Shown here: in pieces, positions 8,789-17,962 of the stretch
How the letters are laid out: the number at the start of each line of letters is the position of its first letter
Numbering within the stretch: the stretch's first letter is position 1
Notes under the pieces: generated by a model
What the model was told of the DNA's origin: nothing
What the model saw: only the letters and a program-made list of their open reading frames with translations
Databases searched by the model: none
Source of the DNA: Bradyrhizobium sp. CSA112
GTDB taxonomy: Bacteria > Pseudomonadota > Alphaproteobacteria > Rhizobiales > Xanthobacteraceae
Assembly (NCBI RefSeq): GCF_029051645.1
Contig: NZ_JAACFS010000015.1
Span: 62,001 to 126,000 of the forward strand
Reading direction: 5' to 3'
Length of the DNA: 64,000 bases
Position numbers and translations under genes: made by a program

Positions 8789-11700
8789 CTACTCCGCCGC
8801 CGCCACCATCTGCTGGGCCCGCCACTGGCCGAGCAGGGCACGCAGCGACGCCGGCTTCACCGGCTTGTTGAGGATCGCGATGTTCTCCTCGCGCGCGGCC
8901 GCCCGGACGTTCGGGCTGCGATCCGCCGTGATCAGGATGGCGGGAATGTTTTCGCCGAAGCGCCGCCGGATCTCGCGGATCGCGGCGACGCCGTTGCCGC
9001 GGTCGAGGTGATAGTCGACCAGAAGGCCTGTCACGCCGCCATCTGCGGATTCGATCGCCGCGATCGCGGCCTCGGGATCGGTCACCGCGATCACCTCGGC
9101 GTCCCAGGCCGTCAGCAGCGTCTTCATGCCGTCGAGGATCGCCGGGTCGTTCTCGATGCAGACGACCAGCGCGCCGCTTATCGGCGTCTTGGAGAGCGGC
9201 GTGGCGCTGGTGACGGCGGCGGTGTGGTCGATCGCCTTGGCGACCGGCACGGTCACCGAGAAAACCGAACCGCCGCTGGCATTGGCGTCGATCGCGATGC
9301 CGTGGTTGAGCACGCGCGCCAGCCGCTCGACGATCGACAGGCCAAGGCCGAGGCCGCGCGCAATCCGCGCGCCCTGCTCGAGGCGGTGGAACTCCTTGAA
9401 GATCTCGCCGCGCTTCATCACGGGAATGCCGACGCCGGTGTCGTACACCGCGATCTGCAGCGATTGCCCATGACGGCGGCAGCCGACCAAGACGCGCCCG
9501 CGCGGGGTGTATTTGATGGCGTTCGAGATGAAATTCTGCAACAGCCGCCGCAGCAGCGAGCGGTCGGATTGCGCCGCCAGCGAGCAGGGCACGAAGGTCA
9601 GGTCCAGCCCCTTGGCGCGGGCGATCGGCGCGAATTCGATCTCGAGCGAGCGCATCAGATCGGCCATCTTGAAGCTGGAGATCGAGGTCGTCATCGCGCC
9701 TGCATCGAGCCGCGAGATGTCGAGCAGCGCGCCGAGGATCTCCTCGATCGCCTCCAGCGAGTCGTCGATATTCTCAACCAGGCGTGAATCCTCGCCGCCG
9801 TTCTGCCGCTCGACGAGGCTCGTGACATACAGCCGCGCCGCATTGAGCGGCTGCAGAATGTCGTGGCTGGCGGCCGCCAGGAACCGGGTCTTCGAGATGT
9901 TAGCGTCCTCGGCGGTGCTCTTGGCCAGCGCCAGTTCTGAGTTCAGGCGCGTGAGTTCCTCGGTGCGGTCGCGCACGCGCTTCTCCAGCGTCGCATTGGC
10001 GCGCTCCAGCGCTTCGGCGGCCTCGAAGCTCGGTGTGACATCGGAGAAGGTGATGACGAGGCTGCCGCCCGGCATCCGGTTGGAGCGGACCTCGATCACC
10101 ATGTGGCGGTCGGGCAGGCGCTCCAGATAGGGCTCGCCCTCCGTGGTGTAGGCATCCAGCCGCCGCTCCAGCAGCGTATCAGGATCGCCGGAGCCGGAGG
10201 GGCTGACCGCGGCCATGTATTCGAGGATTTCCTGCAAGGGAATGCCGAGCTGCACGAGCTGCGGCGGCAGCGCGAGAATTTCGCCGAACTGGCGGTTCGA
10301 GCAGATCAACTGCAGATCGGCGTCGAACACCGCGATGCCCTGGCGCACGTGGTTTAGCGCGGTCTGCAGGATTTCGCGGTTGAAATGCAGCGCGGCGTGG
10401 GAATCGTCGAGCAGCTTCAGCGCGGCCTTGGCGGAGACGGTGCGCTTGCGCAGCAGAAGCGACATCACGAGGCGTGAGGAGGCTGCCCCGATCGACGAGG
10501 CGATCAGGCGTTCGGCGTACTGCAGCAGCTCGAAATCGGCCGGCGCAGCCGGATCGAGATGGCCGGGATGATCGGCGGCAAAGTTCTCGAAGGCTTGGGC
10601 CGCGCGCTCAGGCCCGAGATATTGCGCCACCGTGCTCTGGATGTCCTGCACGGTCACCGTGGTGCGCCAGCGCCGGAAGGTCGGGGCAATCGGCGTCAGC
10701 GTGTTCGGCACGAACAGGTCGGCCTGCAGCCGCTCGATCGAGGATGGCTGGCGCGCGAGCGACATCAGGACATAGGTCAAGATGTTGAGCGCGAGCGACC
10801 AGAACACGCCGTGCATCAGCGGCGGCAGATCGGTGCCGAGCAACGCTTGCGGACGCAGCGCCGTGATGCCGAACGGGCCTTGCTGCAGGAGTAAGAGACC
10901 GGCCGGATTGCCTTCCAGGAAGCTCGGCAGGAATAGCGTGTAGACCCACACCGCAACGCCGACCAGCATGCCGCCCATCGCCCCGCGTGCAGTTCCCTGC
11001 CGCCACAACAGGCCTCCGAAGAAGGCCGGCGCCAGTTGCGCAAGGGCTGCGAACGACAACAGGCCGATCGCCGCCAACTGGGTGTTGCCGAGCGCGCGAT
11101 AATAGAAATACGCCATCACCATGATGGCGAAGATCGCGAAGCGCCGTATCCTGAGCAGGAAGTCGCCGAAAGCCTTGCTGCCGTCGCGTGCCCCGGGGCT
11201 TCCCTGCAGCACCATCGGCAGCACGATATCGTTGGAGACCATGATGGAGAGCGCGACGCATTCCACGATTACCATCGCAGTCGCGGCCGACAGGCCGCCG
11301 ACGAACACGGCAATGCTGAGCAGCGCGGAATTGGCCTCGATCGGCAGCGCCAGCACATACATGTCGCTCTCGACGGCGCCGAACGGGAAGGTGACGAGGC
11401 CGGCGATCGCGATCGGAATCACGAACAGGTTGATGGCGACCAGATAGAGCGGGAACAGCCAGCGCGCGCGGCGGACCTCCTCAGGGCTGGAATTCTCGAC
11501 CACACTGACGTGGAATTGCCGCGGCAGCAGCATGATCGCGCAGAACGACAGTAACGTCATCGTCAGGAAATTGCCGATCGACGGCACGTAGCTGATGGCG
11601 CGCACCGCCTCCGGGGTCTTCATCGCGCGTTCGATCAATTCGACGGGCGTGAACATCCAGAAGGTGACGAAGGCGCCGGCCGCGATAAAGGCCACCAGCT

Positions 11701-12304
11701 TGACGATGGATTCGGTGGCGATCGCCAGCATCAGGCCGTGCTGGTGCTCGGTGGCGTCGGTCTGGCGGGTGCCGAACAGCACCGCGAATGCCGCCATCGC
11801 CAGGGTCACGACCAGCGCGATGTCGCCGATGATCGGGATCGAGGAGAAGAACACTTTGTCCTCGCTCAGGATCGTTTCCAGCGAGGAGGCCACTGCCTTG
11901 AGCTGCAGTGCGATGTAGGGCACCGAGCCGACAATCGCGATGACAGCCACGGTGGCGGCGACCGCCTGGCTCTTGCCGTAGCGTGCCGCGATGAAGTCGG
12001 CGATCGAGGTGATGTTCTGCGATTTGGCGAGCTGGATCACGCGCCGCAGCAGCGGCGTGCAAACCCCGATCATCAGGATCGGGCCGACATAGATCGCGAG
12101 GAAATCGACGCTGGTGCGGGTGGCGAAGCCGACTGAACCGAAGAAGGTCCAGGAGGTGCAATAGATCGCCAGCGACAGCGGATAGATCAGCATGCCGGCG
12201 CGGCCACGCTGGCTCGGCGACAGGCGGTCGCCGTAGCTGGCGACGACGAACAGTAATCCGATATAGGCGAAGGCGGCGGCGATTACGCCCCAATCGTGCA
12301 GCAT
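8789..12304 (-). CDS. Hybrid sensor histidine kinase with N-terminal SSS transporter domain (CrbS-like)
   Basis: An 1171-residue membrane kinase. Residues 1 to about 560 form a PutP/SSS-type domain with about 13 helices. A PAS-like domain follows near residues 650-760, then a coiled coil (ANATLEKRVRDRTEELTRLN) and a HisKA box with phosphoacceptor H814 in AASHDILQPLN. The HATPase domain comes next, and a C-terminal receiver has phosphoacceptor D1097 in LLVDYHLDRGNG. The ATG at 12304 has GGGAGA upstream; a longer in-frame start at 12376 adds hydrophilic residues. SSS-kinases of the CrbS class sense or transport small carboxylates and signal to a LuxR-type regulator, encoded here convergently at 7968. 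Confidence 0.93.
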   Translation of the reverse strand: MLHDWGVIAAAFAYIGLLFVVASYGDRLSPSQRGRAGMLIYPLSLAIYCTSWTFFGSVGFATRTSVDFLAIYVGPILMIGVCTPLLRRVIQLAKSQNITSIADFIAARYGKSQAVAATVAVIAIVGSVPYIALQLKAVASSLETILSEDKVFFSSIPIIGDIALVVTLAMAAFAVLFGTRQTDATEHQHGLMLAIATESIVKLVAFIAAGAFVTFWMFTPVELIERAMKTPEAVRAISYVPSIGNFLTMTLLSFCAIMLLPRQFHVSVVENSSPEEVRRARWLFPLYLVAINLFVIPIAIAGLVTFPFGAVESDMYVLALPIEANSALLSIAVFVGGLSAATAMVIVECVALSIMVSNDIVLPMVLQGSPGARDGSKAFGDFLLRIRRFAIFAIMVMAYFYYRALGNTQLAAIGLLSFAALAQLAPAFFGGLLWRQGTARGAMGGMLVGVAVWVYTLFLPSFLEGNPAGLLLLQQGPFGITALRPQALLGTDLPPLMHGVFWSLALNILTYVLMSLARQPSSIERLQADLFVPNTLTPIAPTFRRWRTTVTVQDIQSTVAQYLGPERAAQAFENFAADHPGHLDPAAPADFELLQYAERLIASSIGAASSRLVMSLLLRKRTVSAKAALKLLDDSHAALHFNREILQTALNHVRQGIAVFDADLQLICSNRQFGEILALPPQLVQLGIPLQEILEYMAAVSPSGSGDPDTLLERRLDAYTTEGEPYLERLPDRHMVIEVRSNRMPGGSLVITFSDVTPSFEAAEALERANATLEKRVRDRTEELTRLNSELALAKSTAEDANISKTRFLAAASHDILQPLNAARLYVTSLVERQNGGEDSRLVENIDDSLEAIEEILGALLDISRLDAGAMTTSISSFKMADLMRSLEIEFAPIARAKGLDLTFVPCSLAAQSDRSLLRRLLQNFISNAIKYTPRGRVLVGCRRHGQSLQIAVYDTGVGIPVMKRGEIFKEFHRLEQGARIARGLGLGLSIVERLARVLNHGIAIDANASGGSVFSVTVPVAKAIDHTAAVTSATPLSKTPISGALVVCIENDPAILDGMKTLLTAWDAEVIAVTDPEAAIAAIESADGGVTGLLVDYHLDRGNGVAAIREIRRRFGENIPAILITADRSPNVRAAAREENIAILNKPVKPASLRALLGQWRAQQMVAAAE

Positions 12305-12473
12305 CGCTGCGGGTCTCCCTGTCCGGCACTTGATGCGGACGTGCTTTCCTTCACACTGGCCGGACGCGAGGGCCAAAGCCGGAACATATGGCCGGAAGAG
12401 GGCAGTATAAACGCTTTGGGCCGGCAGCGCACCGCGCTACCGGCCGAAATTCCAGCGATTAGGCGGGGTAGGG

Positions 12474-13703
12474 CTACTCGGCCGCCAGCGATTTCTGCTT
12501 CAGCGGCAGGCCGAGGCGGTCCCAGACCTGCAGCAGCGCTTCCGCAAGCCGATCGATCAGGCCGTCGTCGTGGTAGGGCGAGGGCGTGATCCGCAGCCGC
12601 TCGGTGCCCTTGGCCACCGTCGGATAGTTGATCGGCTGGATGTAGATGCCGTGCTCCTCCAAGAGGATATCGGAGGCCTGCTTGCACTTCTCGGGGTCGC
12701 CGACGAACAGCGGCACGATGTGGGTGTCGCTCGACATGACAGGCAGGCCGGCAGCATTGAGGATCGCCTTGACCCGGGCGGCGCGGTCCTGGTGGCGCTC
12801 GCGTTCCCAGTTCGAGGTCTTCAGATGCCGGATCGCCGCGGTCGCAGCCGAGCAGATCGCCGGCGGCAGCGCTGTCGTGAAGATGAAGCCCGGCGCGTAG
12901 GAGCGGACCGCATCGATGATCTCGGCGTTACCGGCGATGTATCCGCCGAGGCAGCCGAAGGCCTTGGCGAGCGTGCCTTCGAGCACGTCGATGCGATGCA
13001 TGACGCCGTCGCGCTCGGCGATGCCGCCGCCGCACGGGCCGTACATGCCGACCGCATGGACCTCATCGACATAGGTCATGGCGCCGTATTTCTCGGCGAG
13101 ATCGCAGATTTTGGCGAGCGGCGCGACGTCGCCATCCATCGAGTAGAGGCTCTCGCAGGCGATCAGCTTGGGCCGGTCGGGACCCGCTGCGATCAGGAGC
13201 TCTTCCAGATGCGCAAGATCGTTGTGGCGGAAGATCTGCCGCTCGCAGCCGGCCTGGCGGACGCCTTCGATCATCGAATTGTGGTTCAGCGCATCCGACA
13301 GGATCAGGCAGTTCGGAATGAGCTTTGCGATCGTCGAGATGCCGGTCTGGTTCGAGACGTAGCCGGAGGTGAACAGCAGGGAAGCCTGCTTGCCGTGCAG
13401 ATCCGCCAGCTCCTGTTCGAGCTGCACCAGCGGATGATGGGTGCCGGCGATGTTGCGGGTGCCGCCGGCGCCGGTGCCAACCCTTGTGGCGGTCTCGACC
13501 ATGGCGCCGACCACTTTGGGGTGCTGGCCCATGCCGAGATAGTCGTTGGAGCACCATATCACGACATTGCGCTGCCCCTTCGGCGAGTGCCAGACCGCAT
13601 GCGGGAAGCGTCCCGCGATCCGTTCGAGGTCGGCGAAAACCCGGTAGCGCCGCTCGTCATGCAGGCGATTGAGGGCGGTGCTGAAGAATTTGCTGTAATC
13701 CAT
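12474..13703 (-). CDS. hemA: 5-aminolevulinate synthase
   Basis: A 409-residue PLP enzyme that condenses glycine with succinyl-CoA to 5-aminolevulinate, the first step of heme synthesis in alphaproteobacteria (Shemin route). Visible features are the N-terminal start MDYSKFFSTALNRLHDE, the glycine-rich GTGAGGTRNIAGTH, the cofactor aspartate and histidine in YVDEVHAVGMYG and the Schiff-base lysine K247 in GTLAKAFG. Length matches the family (about 405). The ATG at 13703 is chosen by family alignment; the in-frame start at 13787 adds an unrelated leader. A perfect FNR/FixK box lies 127 bases upstream of the ATG, suggesting induction at low oxygen. Confidence 0.96.
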   Translation of the reverse strand: MDYSKFFSTALNRLHDERRYRVFADLERIAGRFPHAVWHSPKGQRNVVIWCSNDYLGMGQHPKVVGAMVETATRVGTGAGGTRNIAGTHHPLVQLEQELADLHGKQASLLFTSGYVSNQTGISTIAKLIPNCLILSDALNHNSMIEGVRQAGCERQIFRHNDLAHLEELLIAAGPDRPKLIACESLYSMDGDVAPLAKICDLAEKYGAMTYVDEVHAVGMYGPCGGGIAERDGVMHRIDVLEGTLAKAFGCLGGYIAGNAEIIDAVRSYAPGFIFTTALPPAICSAATAAIRHLKTSNWERERHQDRAARVKAILNAAGLPVMSSDTHIVPLFVGDPEKCKQASDILLEEHGIYIQPINYPTVAKGTERLRITPSPYHDDGLIDRLAEALLQVWDRLGLPLKQKSLAAE

Positions 13704-13829
13704 CACTAGACCTGGAACGGAACCGGCCGGATTGGCGTGGGCTCTTTTTAGAGCCTTTCCAGCTTTGGTGTCTACGCGAAATCCCACATTTGAGCGCGGC
13801 TCCGGGATGCTACCTAGGCGGAGTAAATG

Positions 13830-13843
13830 TTGATCGGGATCAA
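13830..13843 (-). promoter_or_regulatory. FNR/FixK box (TTGAT-N4-ATCAA) upstream of hemA
   Basis: The palindrome TTGATCGGGATCAA matches the FNR/FixK consensus perfectly. It lies between the hemA start (13703) and the 3' end of the LysR gene (13848). Being palindromic it could serve either strand, but only hemA starts nearby. The distance of about 127 bases to the ATG leaves room for a promoter and a leader. FnrL and FixK proteins regulate hem genes in other alphaproteobacteria. Confidence 0.7.
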
Positions 13844-13847
13844 TGCG

Positions 13848-14726
13848 CTAGCTGCGTTTCTTGGCCCCGCGAGCGGGGTGATCTGCAACGGGCGCAAGAG
13901 ATGAGAGTGTTGCAGCCAGCGCCGCCGCTGCTGCCATGGGCCGATCCCGTTCAAAGATCGCGAATTCGAGATCCGGCAGGCGTGGCAGGCCCTCCGCAGC
14001 GCCGAGAACGCGCAACCCGCCGACGATGGCGCTGACGGGCAAGGGGGTGACGGCAAGCCCGGCCAGGCCTGCGGCGCGGACGCCGGTCAGGCTGGGGCTG
14101 GTGTAGACGATCTCCCAGGAAAGATCGCTGGTGCGCAGCGCCTGAAGCGCCGCCTCACGGGACACCGAATGCTCGCGGTACAGCGCCAGCGGCAACGGGG
14201 CCCCAGGAGCGAGCTCGAAGGCGTCTGCGGCCGTCCACAACAGCGGCTCGCGCCATGCAAGACGCCCGCGTGATGTGCCGAGCGGACGCTTGGCCAGCAC
14301 CACATCGAGCCGTCCGGCGTCGAGCTGTCCGATCAGTTCGGCACTGACGCCGATCTGGACCTCGAGCTTCACGTTCGGATGCAATTTGGCGAAGCGGCCG
14401 AGCGCGGGCGGCAACGAACCACTGGCAACTTCCTCGACCGCGCCCAGGCGCACCATGCCGGATAGTTGCGGGGCGCTGAGGCGCCGCCGCGCCGCTTCTT
14501 CGAGCTGCAAGAGCCGCCGCGCGTCATCCAGCAGCATCTCGCCGTCGTCGGTCAACGCGACCGTCCGTGTGGTGCGACGGAACAGCGGTCGCCTGGTTTC
14601 GAGTTCGAGGCGCTTGATCTGCTGGCTTACGGTCGACTGCGTCAGGTGGAGCTGTTCAGCCGCACGGTGGAAGCCGCCGCAATCGGCCACTGCGACGAAG
14701 GTGCGGAGGAGGTCGAATTCGAGCAT
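13848..14726 (-). CDS. LysR-family transcriptional regulator, probable regulator of the malonate genes
   Basis: A 292-residue LysR-type regulator. The N-terminal winged helix-turn-helix (LLRTFVAVADCGGFHRAAEQLHLTQSTVSQQIKRLE, described by its ends) is clear, and the effector domain follows from about residue 90. ATG 14726 is preferred because it aligns with other LysR proteins; the TTG nine codons upstream is less likely. It is divergent from mdcA with a gap of 114 bases, the standard layout for a LysR regulator controlling its neighbour. MdcR, a LysR protein, controls malonate decarboxylase operons in other bacteria, so regulation of 14841-17929 by malonate is inferred. Confidence 0.9.
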   Translation of the reverse strand: MLEFDLLRTFVAVADCGGFHRAAEQLHLTQSTVSQQIKRLELETRRPLFRRTTRTVALTDDGEMLLDDARRLLQLEEAARRRLSAPQLSGMVRLGAVEEVASGSLPPALGRFAKLHPNVKLEVQIGVSAELIGQLDAGRLDVVLAKRPLGTSRGRLAWREPLLWTAADAFELAPGAPLPLALYREHSVSREAALQALRTSDLSWEIVYTSPSLTGVRAAGLAGLAVTPLPVSAIVGGLRVLGAAEGLPRLPDLEFAIFERDRPMAAAAALAATLSSLAPVADHPARGAKKRS

Positions 14727-14840
14727 GGCCAACTGATCGCATTTTACGATCAATCATATTACAAAATACTGTTTCTGTAATCAATGTCCCGTCCCTACGT
14801 TTGGACATCGGTATCCCCGGACCATGGAAAAGGGCTCACG

Positions 14841-16547
14841 ATGTCACGACAGCCAACCCGGAGATCGACAAACCGCGGCGATCGCTTGCGCAGGGCTCAA
14901 TCGGTCTGCGGCGGCGGAAAAATCTGTCCGCCCGATCGCGCCACGGCGCTGCTTGAGGCTGTCATCGAGCCCTTCGACCGCGTCGCGGTCGAAGGGGATA
15001 ATCAGAAGCAGGCCGATTTTCTCTCTGCGGCGCTCGCCAAAGCCGATCCTGCGCGGCTGCATGATCTGCACATGGTGCAGTCGGTGCTGGCCTTGCCCGA
15101 TCACCTCGCGGTGTTTGAGCGCGGTATCGCCAGCCGGCTCGACTTTGCCTATTCCGGCCCGCAAAGCCGCAAGCTCGCCGAACTCGTCGCGATGGGTTCG
15201 CTGAAGATCGGCGCGATCCACACTTATCTCGAACTTTACGGGAGGATGCTGGTCGACCTCACCCCGCGCGTTGCGTTGATCGTGGCCGACAAGGCCGACC
15301 GCGACGGCAACCTCTACACGGGTCCGAACACCGAGGACACGCCTGTCATCACCGAGGCGACCGCCTTCCGCGGCGGGATCGTGGTGGCACAGGTCAATGA
15401 GATCGTCGATCGCTTGCCGCGGGTCGACATTCCCGGCGACTGGGTCGACTTCGTCGCCCCGGGCCCAAAGCCATACCTCATCGACCCCCTGTTCACGCGG
15501 GATCCCGCAAAAGTCCGCGAGGAGAACATCCTGATGGCGATGATGGCGATTGCCGCCATCTATGAGCCCTACGAAGTACAGCGGCTCAATCACGGCATCG
15601 GTTACGCCACGGCAGCGATCGAATTGATCCTTCCGACCTTCGCCGCGGCGCGCGGATTAAAGGGAAAGGTCGCAAGACACTTCGTGCTCAATCCGCACCC
15701 GACGCTGATCCCCGCGATCGAGGCCGGCTTTGTCGACAACGTCTATTGCTTCGGCTCCGAGCTCGGCATGGAGCGATACATGTCGGAGCGTGCCGACGTG
15801 TTTCCGGTGGGCAGTGACGGCAACTTGCGCTCCAACCGCGCGCTGGCGCAGGTCGCCGGGCAATATGCCTGCGACCTCTTCATCGGCGGCACCCTGCAGA
15901 TCGACGCTGAGGGCAACAGCTCCACCGCAACGAGGGACCGAATCACCGGTTTCGGCGGCGCGCCAAATATGGGCGCCGATGCGCGCGGCAGGCGGCATGA
16001 CAGTCCGGCCTGGCTGCGCGCGGGAAGGGAGGCCGGCGAAACCATCCGCGGGCGCAAGCTGGTCGTCCAGATGGTCCAGACCCGGCAGCCGAACGGCGCG
16101 CCGAGCTTTGTCGAACGGTTGGATGCGTTCGAGCTGGCGGCGGCCGCGGGCTTCGCATTGCCGCCGGTGATGATCTACGGCGATGACGTCACGCATGTGA
16201 TCACCGAGGAAGGCGTCGCAAATCTTCTGCTTTGCCGCTCAGTGGAGGAACGCGCGGCGGCGCTGCGCGCCATTGCCGGTGACACCGAATTCGGGCGCGC
16301 GGGGTCGGCCGACGTGACCGAGGATTTGCGCAGGCGCGGCATCGTGATGCGGCCGTCCGATCTCGGCATCGACACCACCACGGCAAATCGCGAGCTGCTC
16401 GCCGCGCAGACGCTCGGCGATCTCGTCGTCTGCTCCGGCGGACTTTACGCGCCGCCGGCGAAACTCCTTCGGCCGTCAGTCGCCAAGCCCGCAACGGCCG
16501 ACGTCCACCAAGCCGGCGATCCATTCCGCAGAAGGATAACGTCATGA
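14841..16547 (+). CDS. mdcA: Malonate decarboxylase alpha subunit / malonate CoA-transferase
   Basis: A 568-residue protein of the MdcA family. In the classical enzyme MdcA moves the acyl carrier from acetyl to malonyl; free-standing homologues can act as acetyl-CoA:malonate CoA-transferases. Family segments visible include CPPDRATALLEAVIEPFDRV, LYTGPNTEDTPVI, the motif FGSELGMERYM and NGAPSFVERLDAFELA. I start at ATG 14841 (AAAGGG upstream) rather than 14784. Its stop overlaps the start of a malonyl-CoA decarboxylase gene by four bases. The usual partners mdcB-H (ACP, beta/gamma decarboxylase, holo-ACP synthesis) are absent, so the CoA-transferase role is favoured here by inference. Confidence 0.92.
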   Translation: MSRQPTRRSTNRGDRLRRAQSVCGGGKICPPDRATALLEAVIEPFDRVAVEGDNQKQADFLSAALAKADPARLHDLHMVQSVLALPDHLAVFERGIASRLDFAYSGPQSRKLAELVAMGSLKIGAIHTYLELYGRMLVDLTPRVALIVADKADRDGNLYTGPNTEDTPVITEATAFRGGIVVAQVNEIVDRLPRVDIPGDWVDFVAPGPKPYLIDPLFTRDPAKVREENILMAMMAIAAIYEPYEVQRLNHGIGYATAAIELILPTFAAARGLKGKVARHFVLNPHPTLIPAIEAGFVDNVYCFGSELGMERYMSERADVFPVGSDGNLRSNRALAQVAGQYACDLFIGGTLQIDAEGNSSTATRDRITGFGGAPNMGADARGRRHDSPAWLRAGREAGETIRGRKLVVQMVQTRQPNGAPSFVERLDAFELAAAAGFALPPVMIYGDDVTHVITEEGVANLLLCRSVEERAAALRAIAGDTEFGRAGSADVTEDLRRRGIVMRPSDLGIDTTTANRELLAAQTLGDLVVCSGGLYAPPAKLLRPSVAKPATADVHQAGDPFRRRITS

Positions 16548-17929
16548 AGAACGCCCGAGCCAGCAGCTTTCGCGACGTGCAGCCGGGGCCATCCTGGCTG
16601 GAGCGGCTTCGGATTTCGCTCGGCCTGCGCAGCAGCGCCGACGCCGGATCGGCGCACGATGCAATCGCGCCGCTCGATCAGGCGAAACGGCTCGCGGCGG
16701 CCTTGCTGTCCGAACGCGGCGAAGCCTCCGGCGCGGTGGTCGCGCGTGAGCTCCACGACGTCCTGCGCGATCTCGACGCCGACGATCGCCGCCACTTCCA
16801 CCGCCATCTCGCCACCAACTTCCTGCCCGACGCCGCCGCGTTGCGCGTGGCCGCGCAAGCCTATCTTGCCGGCGCCACTGCCGAGAGCGCAGCGCGGCTG
16901 GCGCAAGCAGCCGATCCGCCGCGGCAGGAGCTGTTGCGGCGAATGAACATGGCAACCGGCGGTACCGGCGCGCTCGTCGCCATGCGCAAGGAGCTGACGG
17001 CGCATCTCCGCGACGAGCCGGCGCTGAAGTCGCTGGATGGCGATCTCAAGCATCTGTTCGCATCCTGGTTCAACCGCGGCTTTCTCGAACTGCGGCGGAT
17101 CGACTGGCAGTCGCCGGCAGCGCTGCTGGACAAGCTGATCGCCTATGAGGCGGTGCACGAGATTCAGGGCTGGGATGATCTGCGCCGCCGCCTGGCGCCC
17201 GATCGGCGCTGCTTTGCCTTCTTTCATCCGGCACTGCCGGGCGAGCCGCTGATCTTTGTTGAAGTCGCGCTGGTGCAGGGGCTCGCCGGAGCGGTGCAGC
17301 CGCTGCTGGTCCAGGACGGCGATGATGATGCTGCGCGGCAGCGGGCGCAGCACGCGGACACCGCGATCTTCTATTCGATCTCGAATTGCCAGGACGGCCT
17401 GCGCGGCGTTTCGTTCGGCAATTTCCTGATCAAGCAGGTGGTGGAGGAGTTGAAGGCCGAGCTGCCGCATCTGACCCGTTTCTCCACTCTGTCGCCGGTG
17501 CCGGGCTTCCGACGCTGGCTGACGGGCGCGCTGGCCGACCCGAGCGAGGCCGAGACGGCGGCATTGGCTGAACTCAAGACCGACGGGTGGTGGCGCGACG
17601 CGTCACGGAGCGAGGCGCTGCGTCCCTGGCTGATGCGCCATTGCGCAATCTATCTGACGCGCCAGGTCTCATCGAAGCCGCCGATCGATCCGGTCGCGCG
17701 CTTCCATCTCGGCAATGGCGCGCGGCTTGAGCGCATCAACTGGCTCGGCAATGCCGCGACGCGCGGCATCGAGGAATCCTTCGGTATCATGGTCAATTAC
17801 CTCTATGACCCCGGGACGATCGAGGCCAACCACGAGACGTTCGCCCATGACGGGACGGTGGTGCGGTCGTCTGACGTCGACGCGCTGCTAGTGGCCCGGC
17901 ACCGCCGTGAGTCGTCCGCAATTAACTAG
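16544..17929 (+). CDS. Malonyl-CoA decarboxylase
   Basis: A 461-residue cytoplasmic enzyme converting malonyl-CoA to acetyl-CoA and CO2, homologous to rhizobial MatA and human MLYCD. Residues 1-110 form the helical N-terminal domain. The catalytic GNAT-like domain has FSTLSPVPGF at 313-322, containing the catalytic serine region, and the catalytic histidine H388 in RFHLGNGA, followed by RINWLGNAATRGI and the NYLYD segment. The ATG overlaps the mdcA stop (ATGA), implying translational coupling. Together the two genes can form a closed CoA cycle: malonate to acetate plus CO2. Confidence 0.94.
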   Translation: MKNARASSFRDVQPGPSWLERLRISLGLRSSADAGSAHDAIAPLDQAKRLAAALLSERGEASGAVVARELHDVLRDLDADDRRHFHRHLATNFLPDAAALRVAAQAYLAGATAESAARLAQAADPPRQELLRRMNMATGGTGALVAMRKELTAHLRDEPALKSLDGDLKHLFASWFNRGFLELRRIDWQSPAALLDKLIAYEAVHEIQGWDDLRRRLAPDRRCFAFFHPALPGEPLIFVEVALVQGLAGAVQPLLVQDGDDDAARQRAQHADTAIFYSISNCQDGLRGVSFGNFLIKQVVEELKAELPHLTRFSTLSPVPGFRRWLTGALADPSEAETAALAELKTDGWWRDASRSEALRPWLMRHCAIYLTRQVSSKPPIDPVARFHLGNGARLERINWLGNAATRGIEESFGIMVNYLYDPGTIEANHETFAHDGTVVRSSDVDALLVARHRRESSAIN

Positions 17930-17962
17930 CGGTCCGTTAGTGAGGCGGCGCATGCCGGCCGC

